64,000 bases of DNA from Axinella damicornis. Taxonomy: Eukaryota > Porifera > Demospongiae > Axinellida > Axinellidae. The translations under genes were made by a program, and so were the position numbers. Location: positions 2,373,988 through 2,437,987 of the forward strand of contig OZ007513.1 of NCBI GenBank assembly GCA_963931865.1, read 5' to 3'. This document shows positions 32,791-45,200 of the stretch, one piece after another (the first letter of the stretch is position 1; every line of letters begins with the position of its first letter). The notes under the pieces were generated by a model. That model did not search any database and was not told the origin of the DNA. It saw nothing but the letters and a program-made list of their open reading frames with translations.

Positions 32791-35700
32791 GTTTGCAGAG
32801 CCTTGAACCCCTCGAAGAATTATCAGGTGCACAGTAAAATTCTGTTTGTACTTGCAGTGGAGTTGAATTATGACTTGATCATCCCCAATATCTTTGCAGG
32901 CCTCACTGGACTCATGGTGTATACCACTGCTAAAGAGCTGTGAGCAGTACCTTTCTGCGATCATGCTCGAAAACACAGGTGTGTATCGAGTGAATCAGGA
33001 GCCATAACGAGAAGGAGAGTCCAACTTAGCATTATAGCAACAGAACGTGTTCAGTCAAGCAGCAGCAACCTAACCATGCCCTTATTTGGAACCTCTCTAT
33101 GCTGGTTCATGAATAAAATTATAATCCATTAAGTGTGTCCGCAGTACAGATTACCCACTTGCCATATATGGTCAAGCACTAGCGCTATTGGACCAGAATC
33201 GTTCCCGTAGTTGGACGCTCCTTCTCGTTATGGGCTCCTGAGTGAATGTATGTACATATTGCTGAGCGGGAAGTGAGGCAACTAATTGCGAAGCTGTGTC
33301 AGCCCCCCTATAATACGTACATGTACGTATGTATGTATATGTGTCCGACCCCTCCATATGTTATCGCTATAGGAACGCAGTTATTGTGCCCCCAAGTACG
33401 TAAACTCAACATGGACCTCCATACTGTGTACGCTTCAATGCGCACCCCCAAGATAGTTGATCTTGATTTTGAAATCATCCGTGGAAAGACTGCATTTGGT
33501 TGGAAGTCCGTGATCTCACCAGCAGAGTGCTTTGTCAGCTTCACTAGAGAGCCGCTATAGTAAACTTGCTGTGAAAGACGAATGAGGTTGATGAGAAGCC
33601 AGCAATCTCACTTTTACAGCTTCATCAGGGAGACATTATACTCTACAGCACTCTGTATCATACAGATGATGTCTTGTGAGAAGTGACGAGCATCCATAGA
33701 TGAAATCTTTGAAGTGGAAATGAGATACGGGAACGAGACTTCAGCAATATTTTGGCAATAAGAAAGCTACTTAGGATTACCGACTTACAAATAATGTGCA
33801 TACATATAAGCACGTGATTGTGCACACTATTGTAATGTTGCTGTTTGTGTGTTTAGAGTCCAGAGCTGGTAGCCCTGTGGAGTTCAATGAAAGTGAGGCT
33901 GCCCGCTACCTGTTCACTCTGGGGGAAGTAGCGCAGGTACGTACCGTACTAACAAGTGTAACATGACCACCAGTACACTACGTAGGATACAGAGCAATCA
34001 GTCATAAGTATGTAGGAGCATCTATTGCTATTACTTGAATTACAGATATTAGCAAGTATAATAGCATGAGGCAAAGCTGAATGCTACATTAAGGCTTGAG
34101 ATCCACCTGAGTGTGGTATTTCATGTAGTGTGTGACTGTGTCACACTGCATGCATGATGACACTTTAGCTGTGCTATATGAAAATCTAGCACACATCCCT
34201 TACATTCCTAATATTATGATTCCACGTGTGTTCTCTCCCTCAGCTGTGTCCTGCCCACACCTCCCACCACTTGTGTCTGGTTGTGCAGTCTCTGCTGTTG
34301 GCCACTTCTGATGGAGGTGCTGTCTGGATAGCAGAGTGCCACTAGATAGTTATAGCCAGGGTTTCTAATGCATCCTGATACTACATATCTATTGTAGCTC
34401 TGATATGCAGTACGTGTCTTTAGAATTGATGCCAAGATTCGGATCACTTTTAGTTCTGACATGCGTTTGCAGCACAGCTTTGCTGCAAACCGGAAGGCTT
34501 CTTCTGAAAATCCGAAGGCTTCTTTCAAAAATTGGTACATTTCTTCTGAAGATGTGGAAGGCTTCTTCCAAGAGCACTAGCTTTTGTACATACCTAGCTA
34601 CGTTTCTGAAAATGGTGCAGCTTCACTTACAGATCTTCCAGAGCTTCGTTTTACCCTTCCATAGCTGCATTTAAGATTTCAGAGCTGTGTTTGTCGCGTA
34701 AATCTGGGGCCGCGACAGAAGCAGTTCCGCGAATGCACAAAATTTGCATACCCTATATACATACATGTTTGTGTACCTCACTTAAGGGTTGCCCTTCTTT
34801 ACATGATCTGAGTTTGCTTGCGATTACAACATGTTTACTGACCACGTGCAATCTATTTCAGATGAGGATAGCTCCCATTCCGCCTCCCATATCTCGCAGC
34901 TCTCTGGCCTCAGTCAGCTCTCCCTCTCTCCCACCCTCAGGGCACATGCCTACATTACACTGGGTAATATACATTAATGCTAGACATAAAGGTTCATTTA
35001 ATCACTGGGGATTGTGTGCTGACTCACGATATAATTTATGCAAAGACAAATTAGTTATAAGTTATCTCTTATGTATCTTAGTGCATTTGTGTATATTGTC
35101 ATAGTTGTTTTTGTTTTAGAAACCACCTGTTTTATCCATGTATGAGCATTAGAGTTGATTGAAGATTGTTGCTTATTTGGTATGCCAAACTTGACACAAG
35201 AAAATGTATCCTGGTTTCAACCATGGCAGTTCGTCATTCTTGTTCCACTCCAGGCAAGCTGTGCTTACAGAACGAGGAACTAGCTAAGAAGTCAATTCTC
35301 CAGATGGCTAGAGAGCTCGAGCAGTCCCCTCACGCAGCCATCAGGAACAACATCATTGTCGTGCTCTGTGATCTAGCCGTGCGCTACTCCACAAAAGTCG
35401 ACCCATATATTTCCAACATCTCGGCATGTCTCTGTGACGAGAGTCTCCTGGTCAGGAAGCAGACGCTTACTCTGCTGGCACGCCTGCTGCAAGAAGACTA
35501 CATCAAGTGGAAAGGCTCTCTATTTTTTAGGTATTTGGATGGCATCAATATTGTTGGTAGTTTCCCACTGCTACTTGGTGAACAGTGCCTGTGCATAACA
35601 CTTCCTCCTCAGTCCTTAGTAAAATTCCTACGGGTATCTCTAAGCCTGTGTAGTCCTGTGTGCTGGAACTGCAGAGTCCAGCTCCAACTCTGATTCTCTC

Positions 35701-38700
35701 CAAGTGTTCTCAGTGTAGTAGCTACCAACGTTTGATACCTAAATGTAATCTCGGTTAGCAACCATTTCCTAGCTTATGTCGAGTACTCGAATACCAATTC
35801 TCTAAATCCACCTTCAGGCTTTCACCACAAATGACTCACTGTTTTATTTGTTGTGGTGATTGCAGAGGCAGATCCAGCACATTCTTGGCCTTGAGCCAGC
35901 CATGGAGTTATGACTATGACCTTGTTCATTTTACTAGTTGCTGCAGTTACTTAGATGAGGTTGTGTTTCAGGTTTGTAACTACCCTGGTGGATGAGGAGC
36001 TCAAGAGATTCTCAGAGTTTTGTCTGGTACACCTGCTGCTGACCCGCCAACCTGGGACATTCTACCAGCACTTTACGGAGTGTGTGTTCCACTTCAACTC
36101 CTACGAGAAACACAGAGGTTCATTTTAATAAGTTAATCGTATACTGTAGTCACTCGTTATCAGGTGCATGCACCTATATCTCCACAGGAAGGAAATATGC
36201 TCCTTTAAGCGAGATGTGCTTAATTTCGTATGACATTCCTCGAATAGGAAGTATATGCTTCAAGTATAGCTCTTTCCACTCCATAGGATCGATACTGGCA
36301 GTTTCTGGAAGTAGACCAGCACTTAATAAAGAGTAGCTAACAGCAAATATGTGCCTATAAGTGAGCTGTGCTTATGACGAGTGACTACGGTATCTATCTT
36401 CCCACTGTACATCAGAACACTTTTTATCCTAGCCTCGTTCTCAGGCTGGGCGTGGAGGCCTGGGAATGAGGCTAGTTTATCCCATGTGTCTGGTCCTCAT
36501 GTTCTTACTCTCTGTATAGTGTACAACAGGTTCAAGCAGAGTGACCGAGAGAAGAGGCTGTTCTCACTCAAGGGTCGGAAGAATGCCAGCAAAAGGATGA
36601 CCATCTATACCTTCCTGCTGTCACACATGGCTGATGAGCACAGGTCAGATGGGATATGGACAGCAAGGTGTAGTTGCTTGGGGGAGGGGGTCTTCACACT
36701 ACGATTCCCCTTCCCCCCCACTAAATGAAACACTGATCAGTTGTAACTCCATTTGTCAGCTTTGTGTCACAGCAGTGTCATTGCTGTTTCTGTGAAGGAT
36801 ATCGCATAGACGTGGATGTACAATTGTAACCATGCGGTTGAATTTGCAATTGGATGTATTGAACACCTTCTAGAAGACCGCGTGCAGCAGCTATATCCTC
36901 AAAATGAACCCCTCATCAATACAAATGATTTTGCAGTGCACAGCTGCCTAGTGTTACCTTTGGTCTGTATACTCAACTGGTGTGTGTAGGTTCCAGCTGA
37001 CCGCCAGGCTGTGCCAGGAGGTGCTAGGGGGAGTGGTGGATGGAGCAATTCCATTGGATGATGACAGTGCCGGCGTGGTACGAGACACCCTGGCGATTCT
37101 GACCAGCAAAGAGATTAAGCTCTCTTCCCTCAGAAGGTACATGTATCCACACTTTTCATCTATTGATCAGAGGTGTACAAGTTAGCTGATACAAGTAATG
37201 TACCCTCCCTCCAGAAACGTTGGTGAGGAACTGGCAGAGGAGGGAGACCAGATGGGGGCAGCTGTCGCCACTGCACAAACCAAAATCATCTCACAGGTAA
37301 TGGTGTATGCTTTTAGGACTAAGGTCTGACATGTGTATAATCTCAGCTGACGATAGTATGCTACTACCTTGCCGAAGGCTAGCAATCTTATTTATGTGTG
37401 TGATGAGATGTTTTATGTGTGGCCTGGTTTGTATAATTTAGTAAGTAGTTGTCAACTTGTCTAAGGTATAAATACATGCAAGGTTGGAGCAAGGTACTAA
37501 CCAGTCCTGCTTGGTACAGCATTGTAACTAAGTGCTGAAGTTGGCCTGAACCCTGTCTAAACAAGTGGCAACTTTGATTCTGTTTCCCTCCTGCAGATTG
37601 TGAAGCGCAATGTGATTGAGAACATTGTGCCCATTGTGATCGCAGCCAAGCACCTCTTTGAGAAAGAACGCTCCCCTCTTCTCAGAGACCTTCTCTTCTA
37701 CCTCAAGGAACTCATGCAGGACTACAGGAATGAGATCAATGGTATTTAAACACCCAGTTGTTAGGTTTGGTACTTGAGGACCGATTCATTCTTTGACTGC
37801 GAGTGATGGCTAGTATGTCAATGAGCTATGGCGTGTGGGTCACCTTGACAGAAGCATGCGTCCTTGTACCACCTACTCACCTACTCAGTGTTTGTGTTTG
37901 AACTGTTCATCCCAATTGACATTGACTCCATGTAAAAATGTTACTATAAGGCTTGTGGTATTGCTGCAGATTGCGCATACTAGTCACCTAGTTAGTGAAT
38001 GTGTTTGAACTGTCCTTTCGCAATGATTCTGCATGAAGCTATCCATGTAAATGTTACTATATATAGGCTTGTCTACAGCACTGGTATTGTTGCAGATTGC
38101 ACATACTAGTCACCTAGTTAGTGAATGTGTTTGAACTGCAGTGACTCTGTAGCTATCCGTGAAAATGTTACTAAGGCTTGTCAATAGCACTGATATCTTG
38201 ATTGTCATGATATGGTTGCACTGTGTACATACTGTAACTGCATGCGTTTCTTCTGTGGTTGCTGTTTCAGAGATCCTCGCTGCTGACAGGCAGCTGGCTC
38301 AGGAGATTGAGTTCGATCTGAAGAGGTTCGAAGAGGAGCAGAAAAAGATCGCAAAGCCTCAGACTCCCCTCACTGCCACTCCACATGCACAGATGGTGAG
38401 TCAAATCAAACCTAAACTGTTTTGTATGGAATCACGATTCTGTGCTTTCTCTCTTCTCATGCTCCTGGCAATGAGGTTACTGCTATCTGTATAATCTGTA
38501 TAAGTAGCTTTGATCCGTAATAGTGTCAGTGTGAGTTCAACCCGTAACACAGTATATATATGCAGACGTCTGCCCTAAGCTGTTGCCTCCCTCATGATGT
38601 TCGCCTTAGTGTGGCTTATGACTGTTCTTTCTTCAGAGGTCTCACGACCTCTCACCTCCGTCACTGCATCTGCCTGAGTCTGGCGTAGATCTTTGCCCAA

Positions 38701-41093
38701 CAGTCTTGTGCAATAGCATCTCTGAAGGTCACAGAGTACAAATCTTCATTTAATGATATTCAAAACCCTCCTCCCTCCATTCTTCCAACCACACCCCTGC
38801 ACATTCCCCCACAACCCATCCCCACCTCCCCCAACACCTCTTCCTAGATCTCTCCTCTTCTCACCCCTGGAGTTCTCGGTAGCTCTGGTACGGTTGTTCC
38901 GGGGGGACAGACAGCATTCACGCCTTCCAGACTGAGGAACACACCCGGTATCTCTGGCGCTGGTGCGGCCGGGGGTGAGACAGGGGTCACTCCTCCTAGG
39001 CTGAGGAAGACACCAGCAACTGCACTTAAGACCAAGAGTATGTGCTAATACTGTACAGCAGACCAAACCGTAGCTGGATAAATGTATACTGCAGCATATA
39101 ACACTATACGTATAATTTTATATGATGGCTATTTAATTACGAGCTTCGCTTTGCATAGCTTGCATGAGATCCTCTACTATTTGCCGTTCCTATATTTTGT
39201 GAACACTCTTCACACATGCACACACACTTTCAGCTCCTCTTCGCCTTCCGCTGTGCATGTCACCACTAGTCGTGGTACAGAAAATACACACCCCATCCCC
39301 CAAACGTCCTCCCCTTCCGCAACCAAAGGCAACCAAGGAACTAGCTGGACAAGCAGCAGCAAAACGTGAAGAAGACATCAGTTCCCCAGCTGCCGCCCGG
39401 AGGCGGGCCAAAGCCGTCAACTCAGATTATGTCACCAGCATCGCCACTCCTTCCAAACCCATTAAACCATTTTACATCCCACTCCAGAGGGCAGTTCTTC
39501 TTTCAACGGCAAGAAGAGCTGCTCATTTGAAGGGAGAACCACTGGAGAGTCAAGAAGAGGCTGCTGTGACGCCTCTTCGAGGCAGGAGAAGAGGGGAAGA
39601 GTTGCCATCAGATGAAACCATTTTGCCTGAAGCCCTACATCAGAGAGCCGCAAGTACACCTGAAGGTATTTCCTGATTAGTAGAGACATGTTTCCCCTAT
39701 TCTCAAATGTTGAACAGTCCCTGACTCCCTGTATTCAAAACGTGAAGCAGTTGTTTGGACAGATGGAGTGCTGTAGTAAGGCAAGTTTGTAAACACGACA
39801 ACGGCTGCTCAGTATGATTGTGTAAGTTTCCAATGATTCTTTCCGCTTTAGACACCTGCTTTGGGGACATGTACAATTGGATGGATGCACGCCATCACCA
39901 TTGCATTCTGGTGTAACATTTGTGCCCGCTAGCAATGGCTTGTACACCAGCCAAGTCGATGTAGCTGTGATGTGACGTAGCCTCATTCCCAGAACACTTA
40001 ACTGACATGGGAACAAGTTTAACACTAATCTTGAGGGAATGCTGTAATCCTGAATTAATATTAACAGAGAAGCAATTCATTTAACCTCAAATTGGACTTG
40101 CCATTAGTACTCACTGAAACTGAAATTTGAGCAATTGTGTGATCCCTCCCAGGTCTTGTTGAGTCCATCTCATTCAACGTGAGCTCCTTGGTGCCCCCCT
40201 CTCCCATACCCGCCAACACCACGGTTGAGAGCTACACCAGGAAGACCCGCTCCCACACCAGGAAGAAGACCGACGGGAAAGAGACTGCATCTGCTGCCGA
40301 CATCATGATGCTGCCACCCGAGGCAGAGTGAGCTTCTGTTTTTTGCCAAAAATGTTCTTGTTTTGGTAATACCTGCATTGAATTTGAAGGAAGCATTCCG
40401 TAATTACGTATTATAGAGTGCATGATTGTGTAAGTGCATGCCTATATTCCTCAATTTAGTTTGCCTGCACCATCTCCCTGTGTGTTTGACCAAGAAGAGG
40501 TATCTCACCTGTCCTGTAAATTGGCCATGAATCCTGATCACAAGTCTGGGCATCCCGTGCCTCAATTTTCACTTGCAGAATCATTTCCTATTTGACATGG
40601 CAGCAGCAGGATGCAGCTCATGCCGTGCTCAAAGCGTCATTCCCAGGCCCACACACGAAACACGGAAGTGGGCCTGGTGACACTTGGCAAAATTCCCGTA
40701 TGTGCTGAGCTCAGCAGTCTTGATTTTGGGTAGGCAAATCATGTTCATCCATTGCCAATTATTGCGTAGTAATAACATTCTTTACTCCGTGAAAAGTGAT
40801 AAAACCGCTATTCTAGCCTTCAAGACTCACCTCTGGTCGCTCCTTGGCAAGGACTTTCTACTGATTACTAGTTAGCCATCACCAACTGCTACCTTCCGCG
40901 TGCTTTCGACTGTGCACATACGGAAATTTTGCCAAGTGTCACCAGGCCCTCTTCCGCGTTCCGCGTATGGGCCTGGGTATACGAGGCTACTGTGCTCAGA
41001 ACTTCTTGTGTGTTCCAACACACTCAACCATATTGTTTGCCTTTTTTCTACAGACCAAGAAGACTTGACAAATGGAAAGTCACTGTGAAGTGA
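32791..41093 (+). CDS. NCAPD3: NCAPD3, condensin-2 complex subunit D3, 3' part (16 exons)
   Basis: Inferred exons: 32791-32826, 32900-32978, 33857-33936, 34244-34316, 34862-34963, 35254-35530, 35972-36117, 36520-36643, 36990-37136, 37215-37296, 37597-37741, 38271-38395, 38848-39037, 39234-39665, 40153-40327 and 41054-41093. Frame is continuous throughout. Exon 35254-35530 is diagnostic: [46 protein letters not shown] and [11 protein letters not shown] match vertebrate NCAPD3 nearly residue for residue. It is followed by [29 protein letters not shown] and [12 protein letters not shown]. The last exons encode a basic Thr-Pro-rich tail with repeated TPxRLRxTP motifs, as expected for a CDK-regulated condensin tail. 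The C-terminus is ambiguous: read-through of 40153 gives a stop at 40329-40331 (LPPEAE), while splicing at 40328 adds [12 protein letters not shown] and stops at 41093. Confidence 0.92.
32995..33241. mobile_element. 247-bp MITE-like element with GTGAA duplication
   Basis: Terminal inverted repeats of about 32 bp begin TCAGGAGCC(C)ATAACGAG and are mirrored at 33209-33241. GTGAA flanks both sides (32990-32994 and 33242-33246), consistent with a 5-bp target-site duplication. It sits 16 bp downstream of the NCAPD3 exon that ends at 32978. No coding capacity. Confidence 0.82.
36430..36474. repeat. Short hairpin with TAGCCTCGTTCCCAGGC-type arms
   Basis: TAGCCTCGTTCTCAGGC (36430-36446) pairs with GCCTGGGAATGAGGCTA (36458-36474). 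The same terminal motif recurs near 3521, 39975, 40637, 40989, 47105, 47287, 54004 and 54184. It therefore marks a dispersed element family in this genome. Confidence 0.75.
37925..38185. repeat. Degenerate tandem repeat, about 115-bp period
   Basis: Within an NCAPD3 intron, the block ATGTTACTATA...AGGCTTG...ATTGCxCATACTAGTCACCTAGTTAGTGAATGTGTTTGAACTG recurs, beginning near 37935, 38050 and 38163. Two copies are full and the third is partial. Confidence 0.75.
38505..38750. repeat. Dispersed repeat shared with the 2.0-kb insertion
   Basis: This NCAPD3 intron segment (from about GATCCGTAATAGTGTCAGTG to GGTCACAGAGTACAAA) aligns by eye along its length with 20325-20615 inside the 19491-21500 element. 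The match includes CCTCCCTCATG, TTTCAGAGGTCTC and AAGGTCACAGxGTACAAA. Confidence 0.6.
40632..40989. repeat. Inverted-repeat element, about 360 bp
   Basis: Arms 40638-40705 and about 40917-40989 are inverted copies: CCTGGTGACACTTGGCAAAA is mirrored by TTTTGCCAAGTGTCACCAGG. The outer ends carry the TAGCCTCGTxxCCCAGGCCC motif of the dispersed family. It lies in the last NCAPD3 intron, or just past its end if the earlier stop is used. Confidence 0.75.
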
Positions 41094-42237
41094 TGATGAA
41101 GCAACGCAAAAGAAACCTGCACACTGTAGCTAACAGTTCAACCTTTTATTGCTGATTTTTTTTTTCTCATTTTGAAGATTGCAAAAATCTTGAACAGTTT
41201 TTTAACTAAATTTGTGCTCACGAAATGCCTCCTACTTGGACCTTCTATTGTCTCTCTCTGTGATATGAAAGTAACTTCAGAGCATGGCGAGTATATGTCA
41301 TACTTCACAATCATTGCGGCGAGCCCTACTGTCAGAGACGTGTTGAACGTGAGCTGTCTGTACGTATGTCTGTCATAGGTGTTTACCACATTAGATTTCA
41401 TGACCTTTGAACCATGTACAACCAGAAACAATTGGCTATGGTTTAATACTGAATTTGAACTAGGTTTTGGCAGGAAGTCAAGGTGGCACGTTTGATTAGC
41501 AGACTGCATGGGGTCTGAACGTTGCCTCCCCAATAATCAAGTTGGGGTTGGGCCACTCCATACACATCGATTCATGATTTCCGACCTAGTACTAGTAGCC
41601 GGTTCCTGCACTCACCAAAGCTAAAAGGATATGAGCTACACTGGGCAATGGGTGGCCTCTTGTGATTCCCAGTCGTGCCCATCCAGTGTTCCTGAGACAG
41701 CATACACTTCAGTGTGCATTGTTTGTTGTCTGACTTGTCACAGAGGGATGGGAGGTTGCTGGGGCTCTTCCATTTTTTTATTTTCCAAAAATGGTATGTG
41801 GAGTAGCTGGCATCCAAAATAGTAGCTAATCTGATTCAGTTTTTTTATGCCTTAGACCTGGCTCACTGTGAGTGTTGAATTAATTTTACATGGTTACCTT
41901 CACTTAGAAGTTACACTTGAGTCTATTACACTCAAAATTAATGTACTATTCCAGAATTCTTCCACCAGTGCTGTGTAAGTGTGCCTTTGTATGAGGGATG
42001 TAATTGAATGTAGTATACTGAATATGGACTAGAGTATAATGTGTAGGTGACAGCCGTCTGTGGGCAGATACACAGGGTGATCATGGAGTGCATAGTGAAC
42101 TATTATCCTTAGCTACAATTGTACACAAAATTTTAATACTTTAAATTTTGTTGTGCATATAAATACAACCAGAACAAAATGCATGTTACCCCGGTATACA
42201 TAATTATAATTGGTGGTGTTATGATGAGAGTAGAACA
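41094..42237. other. NCAPD3-G5 convergent intergenic region
   Basis: NCAPD3 (plus) and G5 (minus) converge across about 1.1 kb. No gene is seen. Short open frames on both strands lack any family resemblance. No clear AATAAA was found close to either stop codon. Confidence 0.55.
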
Positions 42238-45200
42238 CTATGTGTCATCATCAGCATACTCAAGAACAGGTTCACGCAGTTCGTTAAAAGACAATTTTAG
42301 TTGTCTTGCTTGGCCTCCCCGCTCCATTCCATGTGATCCTTCATCTTGTTCGTGGTTTAAACAGACGTTTTCCATATCATTCTGCTCACGGTTTCTGAAG
42401 AGCCTTTGACTCCGGTTTCGCCAAGTTCTTGACTTCTTGATGGACTGACAAGCATGGAAGATGATTATCCCAATAAACTGAAGGAATGCGATGCCCACTA
42501 GTGTGTGGACAACTGCTGTTTGACTTTTTCCTTTGCCACTAGTGTAAGATGTTCCCAAAGCCAGAACACCCAGGTTGAATAAGAAGGAGTTCTCGAGAAA
42601 GGTAAGGTACCACTTTTTGTACACCTTCTCAACAGTAGCAGTGTACGCTACTAGACCAAACGTGACAATTCCAATAACTAAGAGATTCACTTTAGGAGCA
42701 TTGTTTGGGTTAACAGCATGAATCACAAGGAGAAGAGCTCTCATTAGCAGCATTACACCAACCCAGTAGCAGTGTTTGTCTTTGAAGGGTCCAAGGTAGG
42801 CATCAAACAGAGGTTTCTTCCTTGCGAAGAAACGCAGCGCTCGGTGGTGAGTTTTCCTACGAATGCATTGCATCAGAAGCAATACCAGTGTACATGGCAG
42901 CCACAGGGTGAAGAATACAGTGAGAGCTACTAGAAACAGAGGAACATGTGCTGGTGAAAGGTACTGAACATTTCCATCGTAGAGCCAAACAGCTGTCCTA
43001 GAATCATCAGGGTGGTCCAGAAATGTGAAGGAGATGACAACTATGAAAGTGTGGAGGAGTTTAGTGTAGGAGAGCAGAAACAGTGTGGCTAGTACCCGAA
43101 CAGAATTATTACCAAAAATTCTAGCACCTGTTGAGGAGTAGTGGGAGGCAACAATCATGACTGCAGTGATGATCCAAATGTAGGCAGGGAAGACAAACTG
43201 CAGCCATGTCTTCCAATAACCATTCAATCCATCAATGAAGCAAGTCTCAATTCCAAGATCCAAGTTCAACCAGGCTATGAATACTGTTAGAACAGGACAA
43301 TGTTTGCTTGTTGATGGAAAGAAAGTAGCTTGATTAACTCCTATAATGTTGGCATAAAAGATTAGGCCATTTAGTGTTCCTTCTGAAACAGTAAGGTTCA
43401 AGAGCTTGATGAATGCCACCAGCACTATTCCTGCAATAGCAAATGGTATTAGAAGTGCAATGTACTTGTTTGAGCATCTGAGACACTGGGAAGTTCCGAG
43501 CATAAGACTGAGTCCTGGTCTACAACCACCACAGAGAATACCAGAGTGGTTGAAGTTACACTGGGTGTCCGGGGAGTCTAGTCTGATATCTAGCTCTTCA
43601 AAAGTGCAGTAACCATATGGACAGTGATGGTGCACTATTACTCCATTACTCTTGTTCCCAGCAAAGGATGCATTCACCCATACTGTACCCCCTCGATGGA
43701 CAGTTTGATTGTCAATGTTGCATGTAATGTTGTGTAGTTGAAGTGTAGTGTGACAAACACACTTGGCTGGTTGGTCTGACAGCATGAACCCTAGTGGACA
43801 GGGGAGGAGACTAATTTTGATGGTAACCTCAAATTCCATGAACTCATTAATTGTATCACGATACTGATACATCTCAAATTGGTCAGTACTAGTGGTGATG
43901 TCGGTTGGAACATAGCCTTGATAATAGTCAATATAATCCCACCCTGTTTCTGAAACAGTTGGCGTTACGGAAAGCACCAGCATTTCTTTCTTATTAGACG
44001 AAAACACAGTGTATTTGAGTTTGGTACAACTGCTATGATTGACTTGTTGAGATTGCTGTAGTTCTTCTAACCTGGGAGTATCCTTATTTGTGAACTGTGC
44101 ATATACTGTGCCATCAATAGTTCCAAATCCCTGGCCTACCACCACGGCTGAAATGGTAAAGGTTTCCCCAGGATAGTGAGTTTCATTTGCTAATACAGTA
44201 AGACAGTCTGGTTGTCCATCCTCACACAGACAGACACGAGATGGTGCAGAAGTTATAAGGGAAAGGTTTGAGTGGTGTCCTGTGTCATATTGAACAAGAT
44301 TCCAAGAGTTGATGATGAAAATATAAGCTCCTACTGTAGGTTCTGAAAAGTCGTATTCATCTTGGCAGTGACTGGCAATACAACGGTATAAGAAACCACC
44401 ATATACGGCATCACCTCCATTATTTGCTGTGTTGTTTGAGAAAACAAAAGTTAAGTGGTAATTGTTTTTGAGATCAGAGCATTTACTGTTGTGAGTTGCT
44501 ATCTGGAGAAAGCACACTTTGTCGTCAGTTTCATCTGCAAAGATTGCACCACCAACATGCTCAGCATAGTTGTTCGTAAATAGTATTTGAGTGTTGTTCT
44601 CAAGACTCACACTCATGTAACTCTCTTTATGGAATACCATTGCACCTCCTTGATAGGCAGTGTTGTTCACAAAACTGAGGGTACCAGAAACATTTAAGGT
44701 GCTCTTGTACAAGATGATGGATGTACCTTGGTTTCCAAAAAATCTACAGTCAATCAACTCAATTTCTTTAACTAAGTTTAGGTATACCACACCTTTTACT
44801 GGTAATGTGTTGTTTAGAAAAGAAACATTTCTGAGTACCACTGAGAATTGAGGGTGTTCTGCAGATACTCCAACTATCCTAAGTCCTTGTCCACGTAACT
44901 CATCGTTGGTACCACTAATGTCCATCAAAATGCAATTCTTAATCATGATTTGTGTCAGGGTTTTAACAATTGGAGTAGCAAGTGAGCGAATATAAATGCC
45001 AGCTGCACACTTGTGTATTACGATGTTAGTTATATGTATTAGCTGAGAAACATATGATTCTGTGTGTCGTGATGTAACAGAGATAGCAGCTCCTTCACTG
45101 TGGCCAATGTAACTGTCTCTGAGTGTTACGAGATAGTTTGCTTCATGTCCTATGTCAATACATATATCACCTCTCTCAGAAACACCTCCACCATTAAGCA

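Noticed and set aside
39082..39369. Alternative plus-strand frame and Ser-rich peptide over the NCAPD3 tail exon
   Set aside because: A shadow of the real frame of exon 39234-39665, which joins in phase to its neighbours and reads as a basic Thr-Pro-rich tail.
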